From: a virus
Length of the DNA: 64,000 nucleotides
IMG/VR virus record: IMGVR_UViG_3300037189_016726
Span: 22,751 to 86,750 of that record
Strand: one strand, 5' to 3'
The translations under genes were made by a program, and so were the position numbers. Shown here piece by piece: positions 36,299-44,391 of this stretch; positions within the stretch are counted from its first letter, which is position 1; each line of letters opens with the position of its first letter. Below the pieces are notes generated by a model. It saw only the letters and a program-made list of their open reading frames with translations, was not told the origin of the DNA and did no database searches.

Positions 36299-36604
36299 TT
36301 ATACCTCTACTTTAACTGTTGTGTCTACTACAGTTGATTGAGATTTATCATTTAATAGTGGGAAAACTTCATCTAATTTGTCTTTTGCTGATCCTAGCTT
36401 GCTATTAACACATTCATTTCTTAATTTATACCATAGATCTATAATTTGTATGAATTTATCATTTCCTATTGGTTGTAATGATTTATTCTTTTTCATATTT
36501 AGTAATTTGCTAATAATATAGCTTGGATTAACATAGTATGATGCTACTAAAGCTACTCCAACTAATAATGCTAATACTCTAAGTGTTGTTTCAAGGTTGA
36601 ACAT
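36299..36604 (-). CDS. Small membrane protein
   Basis: The 101-residue protein has an N-terminal hydrophobic segment (LRVLALLVGVALVASYYV, about residues 8-25) and a soluble Lys/Asp-rich helical region. It looks like a bitopic membrane protein. It forms a compact run with the flanking exported proteins and lipoprotein, which may act in envelope functions at lysis or superinfection exclusion. The function is unknown. Confidence 0.6.
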   Translation of the reverse strand: MFNLETTLRVLALLVGVALVASYYVNPSYIISKLLNMKKNKSLQPIGNDKFIQIIDLWYKLRNECVNSKLGSAKDKLDEVFPLLNDKSQSTVVDTTVKVEV

Positions 36605-36612
36605 ATAAACTC

Positions 36613-36918
36613 CTATTTCGATGATTTACTGTGATATGGGCATGATGTTTTGTGTCCATCTCCTTGGACAATAATTCCTGTGCCTTTGCAGATACATTTT
36701 GCTGGATCTGGATTTGTGCCATCGTTAATATCCGGTTGAGGATTTGGATCAACAACATAAACTTTGGACTCTGCATCTTTGAATGAAAGTTCAGCCTGTT
36801 GTTTCCAATCATCTATATAGGATGAATACATATCTGTAATCTCTGTTTTTGGTAGAGATTGAGCTATGTTAGATGAACATCCTAATAAGACTAAAATTAA
36901 TAATAAGGTATACCTCAT
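36613..36918 (-). CDS. Lipoprotein with zinc-finger-like motif
   Basis: The N-terminus has a lipobox (LLILVLLGCSS, Cys14), so the product should be lipidated and anchored in a membrane facing the periplasm. Near the C-terminus are CICKGTG and TSCPYH, a Cys-rich motif like a small zinc finger (DnaJ-like CxCxGxG). The total length is 101 residues. It overlaps the gene upstream by four bases. Phage lipoproteins can act in superinfection exclusion or spanin-like lysis; both are only possibilities here. Confidence 0.7.
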   Translation of the reverse strand: MRYTLLLILVLLGCSSNIAQSLPKTEITDMYSSYIDDWKQQAELSFKDAESKVYVVDPNPQPDINDGTNPDPAKCICKGTGIIVQGDGHKTSCPYHSKSSK

Positions 36919-37133
36919 GGTGTACCTCCATCGATTCCATTGTAATAATTAATATTGTCAAATCTATCTGTATATTTAGTTTCTAGCTGATTATAAGTTG
37001 CTGAACCTTGAAAATCGCTTGGTAGCGATTCATATTCTCCGGTTCTATAACAATAAACTACGCAAGAAGCGTTTTTGATAGTTTCATTACCAGAAACCAC
37101 ATTTGTTACTACGTCTGTTGTTGTAATTGCCAC
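36915..37133 (-). CDS. Small protein, GTG start
   Basis: The start is GTG 37133, supported by AAAGGAG seven bases upstream. The 72-residue product begins MAITTTDVVTNVVSGNET, then a Tyr-rich region (VVYCYRTGEYES) and a Gly-ending tail. It resembles short virion or tail-fibre accessory proteins. It is coupled by four bases to the lipoprotein gene and follows the Thr-rich surface protein by 17 bases. No family is recognised. Confidence 0.6.
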   Translation of the reverse strand: MAITTTDVVTNVVSGNETIKNASCVVYCYRTGEYESLPSDFQGSATYNQLETKYTDRFDNINYYNGIDGGTP

Positions 37134-37149
37134 TGTTAGCTCCTTTGTA

Positions 37150-38043
37150 TTATGGTGTTGCTGACCACCAGATTTTTAGATTGACGAATGCTGTTGAAGA
37201 GTCTGGATTAAAATATAATGTTTGACCCGCTGTTATAGCTTTGCTTCCAGATGTAGAACCTACACATTGATATGTTGTACTTCCACCTGCGGCTGTGAGA
37301 ATTTCAAAATAATCATTTCCACAATCTGATAGTGTTAAACTATTCCAACTCCATTTAATATATCCTGTTGTATTTACTACTCTTCCAGTGTTATATGTTG
37401 CAATAGTAGATGCTACGAATGGGCTGGCTAGCGTTCCGCTTCCAGTAAATCCAACAGCATTCCATGCGGCATTAGCTGTTCCCCAAGGATTTGGAGCGGC
37501 TGTTGTGGTCGTGGTTGACGTTGTAGTTGGTGCTGATGTGGTAGTGGTGCTTGTTGTTGTGCTGGTCGTAGTTGTACTTGTAGTAGTAGTTGTGCTAGTC
37601 GTGGTAGTCGTGGTAGTAGTTGTGGTAGTTGTACTGGTGGTGGTAGTTGTGCTGGTAGTTGTGCTGGTAGTGGTAGTTGGCGCTAGCGTGGTTGATGTTG
37701 TAGTTGTGGTGGTGGTACTAGTTGTGCTAGTTGTGGTGCTAGTTGTGGTTGTGGTTGTGGTGCTGGTTGTGGTCGGCGTTGGCGTGGTTGTTGTGCTTGT
37801 GGTGGTTGTTGTGCTTGTGGTGGTTGTAGTGCTGGTGGTAGTTGTAGTACTAGTTGTGGTTGTGCTGCTGGTTGTGCTAGTTGTAGTGCTAGTCGTACTT
37901 GTGGTACTAGTTGTAGCTGGGCCAGAAGTGGTTGTAACACCATTGGCTGTATACGCTACAGAATTACCAATGTATATAGATGATACTTCAGTACCACCTA
38001 CATACACTTTATTTATAGAGCTAGTGCCAACTTTTAAAGTCAT
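37150..38043 (-). CDS. Thr/Ser-repeat surface protein with C-terminal beta domain
   Basis: The 297-residue protein has an N-terminal domain of about 40 residues, a low-complexity Thr/Ser linker of roughly 140 residues (repeated TTST, TTTT and APTT units) and a C-terminal beta domain (ANAAWNAVGFTGSG, YIKWSWNSLTLSDCG, ending WWSATP). The linker is a rod- or mucin-like spacer, possibly glycosylated by the phage transferases. The layout fits a receptor-binding or virion-surface adhesin. The domain family is not recognised. Confidence 0.75.
   Translation of the reverse strand: MTLKVGTSSINKVYVGGTEVSSIYIGNSVAYTANGVTTTSGPATTSTTSTTSTTTSTTSSTTTTSTTTTTSTTTTTSTTTTTSTTTTPTPTTTSTTTTTTTSTTTSTTSTTTTTTTSTTLAPTTTTSTTTSTTTTTSTTTTTTTTTTTTSTTTTTSTTTTSTTTSTTTTSAPTTTSTTTTTAAPNPWGTANAAWNAVGFTGSGTLASPFVASTIATYNTGRVVNTTGYIKWSWNSLTLSDCGNDYFEILTAAGGSTTYQCVGSTSGSKAITAGQTLYFNPDSSTAFVNLKIWWSATP
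37501..37920 (-). repeat. Low-complexity Thr-codon repeat (ACN)
   Basis: A run of ACA/ACT/ACC-type codons, interrupted by TCA/AGC, encodes the Thr/Ser linker of the surface protein. Imperfect units of 9 to 30 bases are repeated many times. Such tracts can expand or contract by slippage or recombination, changing spacer length. No spacers or leader suggest CRISPR. Confidence 0.8.
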
Positions 38044-38048
38044 CTATA

Positions 38049-38330
38049 TTACTTTATTAGGTAAACTGTTTTGGGATCTTTGGTGGATAAATTATTGTAG
38101 TCAGTTTGACTCATAGTTACAATGTTATACACCCCAGAAGCATTAGTAATCCCAACAGTATTACTTACCACAGTATTAGGTAAATTGGCCCAGCTTGTAT
38201 ATTCATCTCCAATTTTAATTACTTTTGTATCAGTAGCGAAAGATGGTTCACCAGATGCTAAGATTGTATTCTTAGATATAAACTCTGATTCTGGACCCCT
38301 TCTTAGCTGTATATCGGTTTTCTTAGACAT
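38049..38330 (-). CDS. Short tail-fibre-type protein with RRGP/GEP motif
   Basis: The 93-residue protein begins KKTDIQLRRGPESEFISKN, then ILASGEPSFATDT and IKIGDEYTSWANLP. This recurring phage module (RRGxxxEF, LAxGExxFxxDT, KxGDG/E, WxxLP) is found at the N-terminus of tail fibres and major tropism determinant proteins. The same module starts the 614-residue protein at 39804-41648, so they are paralogous at the N-terminus. It is probably a virion-attached adaptor. The C-terminal part here is short and unrecognised. Confidence 0.8.
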   Translation of the reverse strand: MSKKTDIQLRRGPESEFISKNTILASGEPSFATDTKVIKIGDEYTSWANLPNTVVSNTVGITNASGVYNIVTMSQTDYNNLSTKDPKTVYLIK

Positions 38331-38343
38331 ATTTCACCTTATT

Positions 38344-39789
38344 TTATGGGATACTTGTGTTAGTAGTTCCTATTCTCCAATATGTTTTATTATTCACTGT
38401 TATTTTATTTTGTAATTCTGCTGATGGATTTTCTGGATCTGAAATTTCTATAGGTCTAGTTAAATATTGCCAATTATTTGGATTAGAATAGTTTATAATA
38501 CCATTCCATTCTGATATGTTCAATTTTTCCATAATTCTATCTATTCTACAAGCATAAGCTATTGGAATACCGTCAAGTGTCGGATCTGTTGCTAGAAATA
38601 TTATTCCTATTATTTTTTCTATATCATCTATAACTGCTGTTAAAACAGATCCAGAATCGCCAGCAACGGCTGGATGGGAATATTCTTGCGTAGTACCGAT
38701 ATTAAGATTACCCTCAAGAAGAATAAGATCTGAATAATATACAGTTCTTGTTAAATTAATAGTTGTGGATGGAACAAGTTTTGATCCATATGGAATTTCT
38801 TGAGTTATACCAAGACTGGCCGTTACGCCTAGCTGTTTAATAACATAACAATCTATTTGCGCTCCGCTAGTTCTTCCGCTCATACTTGTTGAAGAATAAG
38901 CATTGAAAGACTGTAGAAGCCTATCTAATTCGTATGTTGTTGCAAATGGTAAAAAATTATCCGTTAATAATCCTAAAACTCCACTAGAAACACTACTAAT
39001 TGTGTTTCCTCCGCTATTTATGTGAACTAATGCAGCATCAACATAATTTTTTGGAATTTCTGAAACAACGAATTTATATCCATCTAATTGAAAATTATTT
39101 ATGAAGTTAGTTTCTGAATATCTTTTTATTTTACCAATATTGTTTTGTTCACGGTTGTTGTATAAATCAGTTATTGATTGAGATGTTCCATCAAAAGATT
39201 CTAATAAAGATGGTTGTATTACTATATCATCTGATGTATTGAAATTATACAATTTTAATCTATTTTCCACAGATAAATAAGTTTCACAAACAACGTGGGC
39301 TGATGTTAATCCAACTATTGAGCCATCTTCATTGTCTACAACTAAACATCCTAAAGTTCCAACACTACTATATAGATTATTTGGCGTATTTGTTTGATTA
39401 TTATTAACAGCACTTATTGATATTCCTCCAATTAGAGGTCTTTTTCTAGCTCTATGAGCTAGTTGATCTTCCGTAAGACCGGTAGAGCCATAACCAGGTT
39501 GACTTGCATTCCAATCAAAACAGGCTATTTTTTTTGCTTTATTTGGAGTTTCAATAACGTCAGAAGGAAAATTTTGATCATTTATCGTTATATTTAATGG
39601 AATAATTTCTTCTGGTAACAATTCTGATAATTGTTTTTTTTCTTTGACTCCAAAAATAACACTGATTTCATCTGTAACTTGTCCATTTTTAGTCTTATTG
39701 CCAATACCAATAGAGTATACTTCTGGATGACTTTCCATATAAAGTATAGAAAAATTTTCAAAATCTTCTTTATTTTCTGGTTGAATCAT
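38344..39789 (-). CDS. Trypsin-like serine protease-domain protein
   Basis: The 481-residue protein has a chymotrypsin-type triad visible as H165 in LTSAHVV, D251 in VDAALVHI and S379 in AGDSGSVL. The N-terminal portion (about 1-90) is a beta domain with VGIGNK-like strands, recalling bacterial trypsin-like peptidases that carry a similar head. No signal peptide is evident, so it may be virion-associated or act at release. It lies between two tail-fibre-like genes. Self-cleavage of adhesins or host-surface degradation is a possible role. Confidence 0.85.
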   Translation of the reverse strand: MIQPENKEDFENFSILYMESHPEVYSIGIGNKTKNGQVTDEISVIFGVKEKKQLSELLPEEIIPLNITINDQNFPSDVIETPNKAKKIACFDWNASQPGYGSTGLTEDQLAHRARKRPLIGGISISAVNNNQTNTPNNLYSSVGTLGCLVVDNEDGSIVGLTSAHVVCETYLSVENRLKLYNFNTSDDIVIQPSLLESFDGTSQSITDLYNNREQNNIGKIKRYSETNFINNFQLDGYKFVVSEIPKNYVDAALVHINSGGNTISSVSSGVLGLLTDNFLPFATTYELDRLLQSFNAYSSTSMSGRTSGAQIDCYVIKQLGVTASLGITQEIPYGSKLVPSTTINLTRTVYYSDLILLEGNLNIGTTQEYSHPAVAGDSGSVLTAVIDDIEKIIGIIFLATDPTLDGIPIAYACRIDRIMEKLNISEWNGIINYSNPNNWQYLTRPIEISDPENPSAELQNKITVNNKTYWRIGTTNTSIP

Positions 39790-39803
39790 ATATTACCTAT
39801 TTA

Positions 39804-41648
39804 TTACTGTGGAAAATGTACATATAATGAATATCTATTTTGGGTGGTTACAACATTTCCGTTAGTTATATCAACACTACAAGGTTGTGGTAGTCTGTCG
39901 CTTTGAGTAGCAAATTTATAGTATTTTTGATATCTAGGATCATAATAAGCAGCTTTATACCATTCATGTAAACTTGGAATTACTGCTTTTTCCGATAGCG
40001 CTCTTTGATAATAGCCGCTATAATCTTCATTATTAGATAAATCATATGCGCCAGTTTCTGTGCTATCGGACGTTCCTCCAAAAGATGGTTTGTTATTGTG
40101 TAACCAATTACAATATCTAGCAGCATGAATCCAATTTAAGCCAACCGCTGGTCTGCTTAAATTGTAAGAATAAACAAAGTATCTATTTCCAACCGGCCGA
40201 GTGGAGTCAAATAGTAATTGGTTTCCATAACTAGATTCTAGAGCTACTAATGAACCAGATACTAATTTCATGCCAATCGTACAGTATTTTAGATTAAGGT
40301 GTTGAGCGCCGGTTGGATCAACAGTATTTAAATATGTAACGAATTCAGAAAATGTTAGTGGGTTTTTTTTAATCCAATATGGATAATTAACTGTTCCAAT
40401 ATTTTGTAAACCTAGTTCTAGTGTGGATGGTATGTCATACCTATATCTACTTTCTCCTTGTGTTATTGTGTCGCTAGGATTTGAAATATTTCCAACCTCT
40501 GCCCATAAACTACTTTCATTTTGTGGAGGTGGTGAACACCTTACAATTCTAAGTCCAGTAGGATTATTGTCACTTTTTTGTAGAGTACTATTATAATAAG
40601 TTGATAGATTTGGAGCATTTTTTGCTGGAAATGTATAGTGTATCGCAACTCTTTGATTAAAGTAGGTGATTTGATCATTCGTTAATATGAAAGCGTTGTC
40701 GTATACTGATCCACCAAGAGCTACTCTAGTACTTCCAGCGTAATAAGACCCAGCACCGGCGAAATCATCTATATATTCATAAATATTTCCATCTTGACCA
40801 TATGTTCCGTAATAACTTGGGTTAGTTGATGTGCTAACATTTACTGGAAGAATCTCTAGTTTTGATGTATTATTATAAGTTGGTCCTGTTCCGGCATCAT
40901 TATAATACGTATAGCCAAGAGTTTGATTTCCATAGGCCGCGTATGTTATTGCTATTCCGGGAACTGCCGTTGTGGTAGTTGTTGTTGAAGTTGTTGGGCC
41001 AGATGTTGTAGTTGTTGTTGGGCCAGATGTGGTGGTGGTGGTGGTGGTTGTTGGACCAGATGTTGTGGTGGTGGTTGTTGGACCAGATGTTGTGGTCGTT
41101 GTTGGACCAGATGTAGTAGTTGGTCCAGATGTTGTTGTGGTCGTTGGACCAAGCGTGGTAGTGATAATACTACAGTCTAATGTTCCACACTCAACAGCAT
41201 AAATACTTAAAGTTAATGGATTACTCCAATATCCAATTGCTGGAATTTTAGTTGAAGAAGCGTTAACAATTTTAATTGATATTTCGTCATTATTACTAAC
41301 ATATGAGTAAGCTATTACTGTTCCAGATAAAAGTTCTCTTGATGGAGAAACCGATATAGAATATGCTTTTGATGTTAAAACGCCGGGAACATTTACTGTT
41401 AGAGTGTGACTTGAATTTACTAATATTTCTGGGAGAGTATAAACGCAAGATCTACGTGTAAAAATATTATTGTTGTTATCTCCACCAATTGATGGTAGTT
41501 GACTCCAAGTTTTTACACCGTCACCAACTTTTAATAAATTTGCATCGATAGCAAAAGCTGGTTCTCCAGAAGCTAAAACTGGATTTGCATCATTAAACTC
41601 AGAAAGAGGTCCGCGACGAATTTTAATAGTATCATAAAAAGTAGTCAC
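39804..41648 (-). CDS. Tail-fibre/adhesin with Mtd-like N-terminus, Thr linker and FGE-like C-terminus
   Basis: Translation starts at GTG 41648. The N-terminus (KIRRGPLSEFNDANPVLASG) matches the short tail-fibre protein at 38049-38330. Residues about 170-230 are a Thr/Ser/Gly/Pro linker (SGPTTTT units). The C-terminal 370 residues resemble a formylglycine-generating-enzyme/C-type-lectin fold with NWIHAARYCNWLH, then ETGAYDLSNNE and PSLHEWYKAAYYDP. In phages such folds bind receptors. I see no diversity-generating retroelement beside it. Receptor binding is inferred. Confidence 0.8.
   Translation of the reverse strand: MTTFYDTIKIRRGPLSEFNDANPVLASGEPAFAIDANLLKVGDGVKTWSQLPSIGGDNNNNIFTRRSCVYTLPEILVNSSHTLTVNVPGVLTSKAYSISVSPSRELLSGTVIAYSYVSNNDEISIKIVNASSTKIPAIGYWSNPLTLSIYAVECGTLDCSIITTTLGPTTTTTSGPTTTSGPTTTTTSGPTTTTTTSGPTTTTTTTTSGPTTTTTSGPTTSTTTTTTAVPGIAITYAAYGNQTLGYTYYNDAGTGPTYNNTSKLEILPVNVSTSTNPSYYGTYGQDGNIYEYIDDFAGAGSYYAGSTRVALGGSVYDNAFILTNDQITYFNQRVAIHYTFPAKNAPNLSTYYNSTLQKSDNNPTGLRIVRCSPPPQNESSLWAEVGNISNPSDTITQGESRYRYDIPSTLELGLQNIGTVNYPYWIKKNPLTFSEFVTYLNTVDPTGAQHLNLKYCTIGMKLVSGSLVALESSYGNQLLFDSTRPVGNRYFVYSYNLSRPAVGLNWIHAARYCNWLHNNKPSFGGTSDSTETGAYDLSNNEDYSGYYQRALSEKAVIPSLHEWYKAAYYDPRYQKYYKFATQSDRLPQPCSVDITNGNVVTTQNRYSLYVHFPQ
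40969..41160 (-). repeat. Low-complexity SGPTTTT-coding repeat
   Basis: Repeats of a unit coding for SGPTTTT, in seven to eight near copies, encode the linker between the N-terminal module and the C-terminal lectin-like domain of the adhesin. Unit lengths vary by whole codons. Confidence 0.8.
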
Positions 41649-41660
41649 AGGCTATCCCTA

Positions 41661-41864
41661 TTAATGTGTTAAGGATTGTATGAATTGATCTATCAACTCT
41701 GGAGTCCACAGTAATTGAGCAATAGCTAGTGCTTGTGGATGTTCTTCTGGTGGCAAGTCTCCATTTGGAAGATAAGTTGCTCTACCTAGTGGCGCTAATG
41801 GATCATCTAATTTAATCCTCACAACTATAACACCATTTGGGAATATATCTGTTCTTATTATCAT
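41661..41864 (-). CDS. Small protein in protease/adhesin operon
   Basis: The 67-residue product has a beta N-terminus (VIVVRIKLDDPLAP) and a helical C-terminus (PEEHPQALAIAQLL, LIDQFIQSL). It is separated from its neighbours by about 10 to 12 bases. No family is recognised. It may be a chaperone or accessory to the papain-like protein or to the adhesin. Confidence 0.6.
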   Translation of the reverse strand: MIIRTDIFPNGVIVVRIKLDDPLAPLGRATYLPNGDLPPEEHPQALAIAQLLWTPELIDQFIQSLTH

Positions 41865-41874
41865 TAGTTGTTCC

Positions 41875-42792
41875 TTAAAATACTTCGTTAATAGTCCAAG
41901 TTATTTTTCTTGCTGGGAATCCGTCAACGTCACTAAATACCCATGAACCATTAGCTGCTAGCATTTCTTCTGCATCATCTTGTCTAATCCAAAAACTTCC
42001 ATCTGGTTGATCGTGACGCTTATCGCCACCATTCCAAATTCCCCAACTATTTTGAACTAAAAATAATGTTTCGTTGTATATCTCGCGTGTATCATCCATT
42101 CCTACCCAAGCCATCGCGTGACCCCAATTTCCACTTCTTTTTGCTATACCATTTTTATCTCTGCGAGAAGAAAATCCAGAATTACTACATACAGAAATTG
42201 AATAACCGTTGGCTAAAGCATCTCTAGCTTGAGCAACAGTATTAACTAAACTAATAGTTTTAACTTGGTGTTTTTTAGCTTCGTTAACTAAATCGTCTGG
42301 TATTCCGCGACTACCCCATTTTCCACCAATAGCGCTATATTCTGATAGATCTATATCGCCATATTGTTGACGTAGCAATATTCCACCAGTTTGATGAACA
42401 AACCTTGCGGCAGCGGAACAACTCATACCTTCGCCAGCATAACCTCTTGATCCATAAATAGCTTCTGTTGCACCTTTGGCAACAAATTCTTCGCGTTCGC
42501 CACCTATTATTTCGCAGCAGCGTGTAACGTCAACGCTGTTTCGCGTAGCATGGCTGACACAATCACCTTGGACCTGTCTTTCTGACCGGCCAAAATCTGG
42601 ATCGTATTTCATGATACTTTTAAAAAGTAAAGCTAACTTACCTTCGCCAGTACCAGATAAATTATATGCTGATGCGCCGAATAGAGGGTGTGGCAATTCT
42701 CCTAAGAGTTTCGCCACATCCTCTGGGTCGCACCAAGAGCCATTAAATCCATCTTTATAAGCTTTTAATAGCTCACTTGGAGTTTTAAACAT
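41875..42792 (-). CDS. Papain-like (C1-type) cysteine peptidase
   Basis: The 305-residue protein has the papain catalytic set: QVQGDCVSHA with Q75 and C78, WGHAMAWVG with H225 and QNSWGIW with N248. There is no signal peptide or propeptide of normal length. It lies immediately downstream of the holin-like gene. C1-like peptidases are rare in phages, so a role in lysis or virion entry against a protein-rich cell surface is an attractive inference. No muralytic domain is present. Confidence 0.85.
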   Translation of the reverse strand: MFKTPSELLKAYKDGFNGSWCDPEDVAKLLGELPHPLFGASAYNLSGTGEGKLALLFKSIMKYDPDFGRSERQVQGDCVSHATRNSVDVTRCCEIIGGEREEFVAKGATEAIYGSRGYAGEGMSCSAAARFVHQTGGILLRQQYGDIDLSEYSAIGGKWGSRGIPDDLVNEAKKHQVKTISLVNTVAQARDALANGYSISVCSNSGFSSRRDKNGIAKRSGNWGHAMAWVGMDDTREIYNETLFLVQNSWGIWNGGDKRHDQPDGSFWIRQDDAEEMLAANGSWVFSDVDGFPARKITWTINEVF

Positions 42793-42802
42793 TATATGTT
42801 CC

Positions 42803-43012
42803 TTACTTTGTGTTATCTTTAACCCATTTTACTGCTGAGTCGATTAGAATTGTTACTACTGGAACAACTAATGCGGTGCCAGCACCAAGATCGATGTTGG
42901 ATAAATTCTGACCGACATAAGTTAAAACAGCAGCTAAACCTACTAATACAGCATTTTTGGCTAACGATAAAGCATCGTTCTTGTTAAATTCGAAAGCTTT
43001 TGAGTCTAACAT
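42803..43012 (-). CDS. Holin-like small membrane protein
   Basis: The 69-residue protein has two hydrophobic helices (about 16-35 and 43-62: LAKNAVLVGLAAVLTYVG and GTALVVPVVTILIDSAVKW), with charged termini. This is the layout of a class II-like holin. It lies between the PAS-domain membrane protein (gap of two bases) and the papain-like peptidase (gap of ten bases). Holin function is inferred from size, topology and position. Confidence 0.65.
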   Translation of the reverse strand: MLDSKAFEFNKNDALSLAKNAVLVGLAAVLTYVGQNLSNIDLGAGTALVVPVVTILIDSAVKWVKDNTK

Positions 43013-43014
43013 TA

Positions 43015-43608
43015 TTATACCTCTTTGAGTTCTGAGACACTGACTAAAAAACCACCATGTTCATGATCGTTTATTTTATATGGATATCCGGTCATCTGAA
43101 CAAGTTTTCCATCACAGTTTTTGCTAACCCTCATGAATTTTCTATTCATTTCTAAACAAGATTTGAATTCTGCTAAAAATTCTTCTCTTTCATCTTCGTC
43201 TATATATGAAACCCAATCAAAACCTTCTGCGTGTTGTAGCTTATTAGCTGTTAACCTACAAAAGTTTTCATTGGACCAAGTTATTCTTCCTTTACTATCG
43301 GTTTCAAACAAAGAAACTAAACTATAATGTAAAGCTGCTTTTGTTCGTTGTTCGATAATTTTTTGACGCATCTCCATCCTGTGACAAGTAGTTCTTAAAT
43401 CAACCACAGCATCTTTTAAACTATTTCCACCATTTGTGGTTAGTTCCTTCTTAATATCATTTATAGCTTTACTTACTAACTCTTGACCATTCATTAATTT
43501 GATAACTGGAACAACAACCTTAACCCAAATTAAGCTAAAGAAAGTTCCAACACCACCAAGTAAACTTAAGATAAGAGTTACATACTCTGGATTTTTAAAA
43601 TCTATCAT
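43015..43608 (-). CDS. Membrane-anchored PAS-domain protein
   Basis: The N-terminus has one hydrophobic segment (EYVTLILSLLGGVGTFFSLIWV, about 8-29). A coiled-coil-like linker (residues 40-90) leads to a PAS domain (LVSLFETDSKGRITWSNENFCRLT, then GFDWVSYIDEDER). PAS domains sense ligands, redox or small molecules. No kinase or effector domain follows. It is coupled to the holin-like gene with a two-base gap, so sensing the cell state to set lysis timing is a hypothesis. Confidence 0.75.
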   Translation of the reverse strand: MIDFKNPEYVTLILSLLGGVGTFFSLIWVKVVVPVIKLMNGQELVSKAINDIKKELTTNGGNSLKDAVVDLRTTCHRMEMRQKIIEQRTKAALHYSLVSLFETDSKGRITWSNENFCRLTANKLQHAEGFDWVSYIDEDEREEFLAEFKSCLEMNRKFMRVSKNCDGKLVQMTGYPYKINDHEHGGFLVSVSELKEV

Positions 43609-43634
43609 GATTTCCCCAAAGTGATGCGATTAAT

Positions 43635-43664
43635 GGTGCCCTATAACATGAGCTATAAGGCACC
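43635..43664 (-). terminator. Hairpin between virion and lysis-type genes
   Basis: GGTGCC (43635-43640) pairs with GGCACC (43659-43664), with further A/T pairs inside and a loop near CATGAG. On the minus strand it follows the virion-protein gene at 43681-44307 and precedes the PAS gene. The tail is only weakly U-rich, so it may attenuate or process the transcript. Confidence 0.55.
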
Positions 43665-43680
43665 TTTAATCTATATTAAA

Positions 43681-44307
43681 TCAAGATTCACGTACATTCT
43701 TAGCCTTATAGGAAACTGTGGTGGGACCAGCTAAGTAACCAAAGAAGTAGGTTAGATTGCCGGGAACCGAACGGCTAACAGTAGCAGCAGCGTCCGTTGC
43801 CGATGATGATCCATCGTCAGCTTGAACGTAGTTAACAACTGTTCCAGCACCAGTACCCTTTGTGCGACCGGGAACAATCTTCCCGCCATTTGGTACTGCT
43901 AGAATATTAAATGAAGTGTCAGAGTATGAACCTAATTGGCGAGTTGTAACAAGCTTATTAATAGTCTTGTTTGTGGCACCGCCGGGGATAGTTAGTACTG
44001 TTGATGAATCATTGTTAACCTTAGAAGCATTATCACCAGCATATCTCATGATATAGTTGGTGCCTTTTGCTGGATTATAAGCGATACCGCCAGTACCAGC
44101 AGATTTTGCCAAGGCAATGCCCCAAGGGTCACTTGTGCCATTACCAGTAGCTGTATTTACATAAACTTTTGAGCCATAGCCATTATTGACTGAGGCATTG
44201 ATAGTATTTAGTTCTAGATTTTTGGTTGTGTCACTGACATTACCAGCGTGAACAATTGTACCGCCATTATTATTTTTGACACCAGCCTTGGCTGTTGTAT
44301 ATGACAT
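43681..44307 (-). CDS. Probable abundant virion protein
   Basis: The 208-residue protein is Gly/Thr/Ala/Asn-rich with short beta strands and ends in an alternating pattern (FFGYLAGPTTVSYKAKNV). It has a strong ribosome site (AGGAGAAATATCT before ATG 44307). Its codons are richer in C and G endings than its neighbours, as in highly expressed genes. These features fit a major capsid decoration or tail-tube-like protein. I do not recognise the family. Confidence 0.65.
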   Translation of the reverse strand: MSYTTAKAGVKNNNGGTIVHAGNVSDTTKNLELNTINASVNNGYGSKVYVNTATGNGTSDPWGIALAKSAGTGGIAYNPAKGTNYIMRYAGDNASKVNNDSSTVLTIPGGATNKTINKLVTTRQLGSYSDTSFNILAVPNGGKIVPGRTKGTGAGTVVNYVQADDGSSSATDAAATVSRSVPGNLTYFFGYLAGPTTVSYKAKNVRES

Positions 44308-44391
44308 AGATATTTCTCCTAGTAAAATAATTTAGTAAATTTGTGATATCCATGTCCTTACAAAGTCCTAGTCCTAACTGTTAATACACGA

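Noticed and set aside
36591-36812. Additional short minus-strand frame overlapping the lipoprotein gene
   Set aside because: It lies in another frame of the lipoprotein gene, whose signal peptide and ribosome site are clear.
37388-38116. Val-rich open frame of 242 codons on the plus strand
   Set aside because: It is the antisense reading of the Thr-codon repeat and surface-protein gene. The Val runs are the complement of ACN repeats, and there is no ribosome site.
37501-41160. CRISPR array or diversity-generating repeat in the Thr-codon tracts
   Set aside because: Repeats are in-frame codon runs without unique spacers, leader or cas genes, and no reverse transcriptase is in the window.
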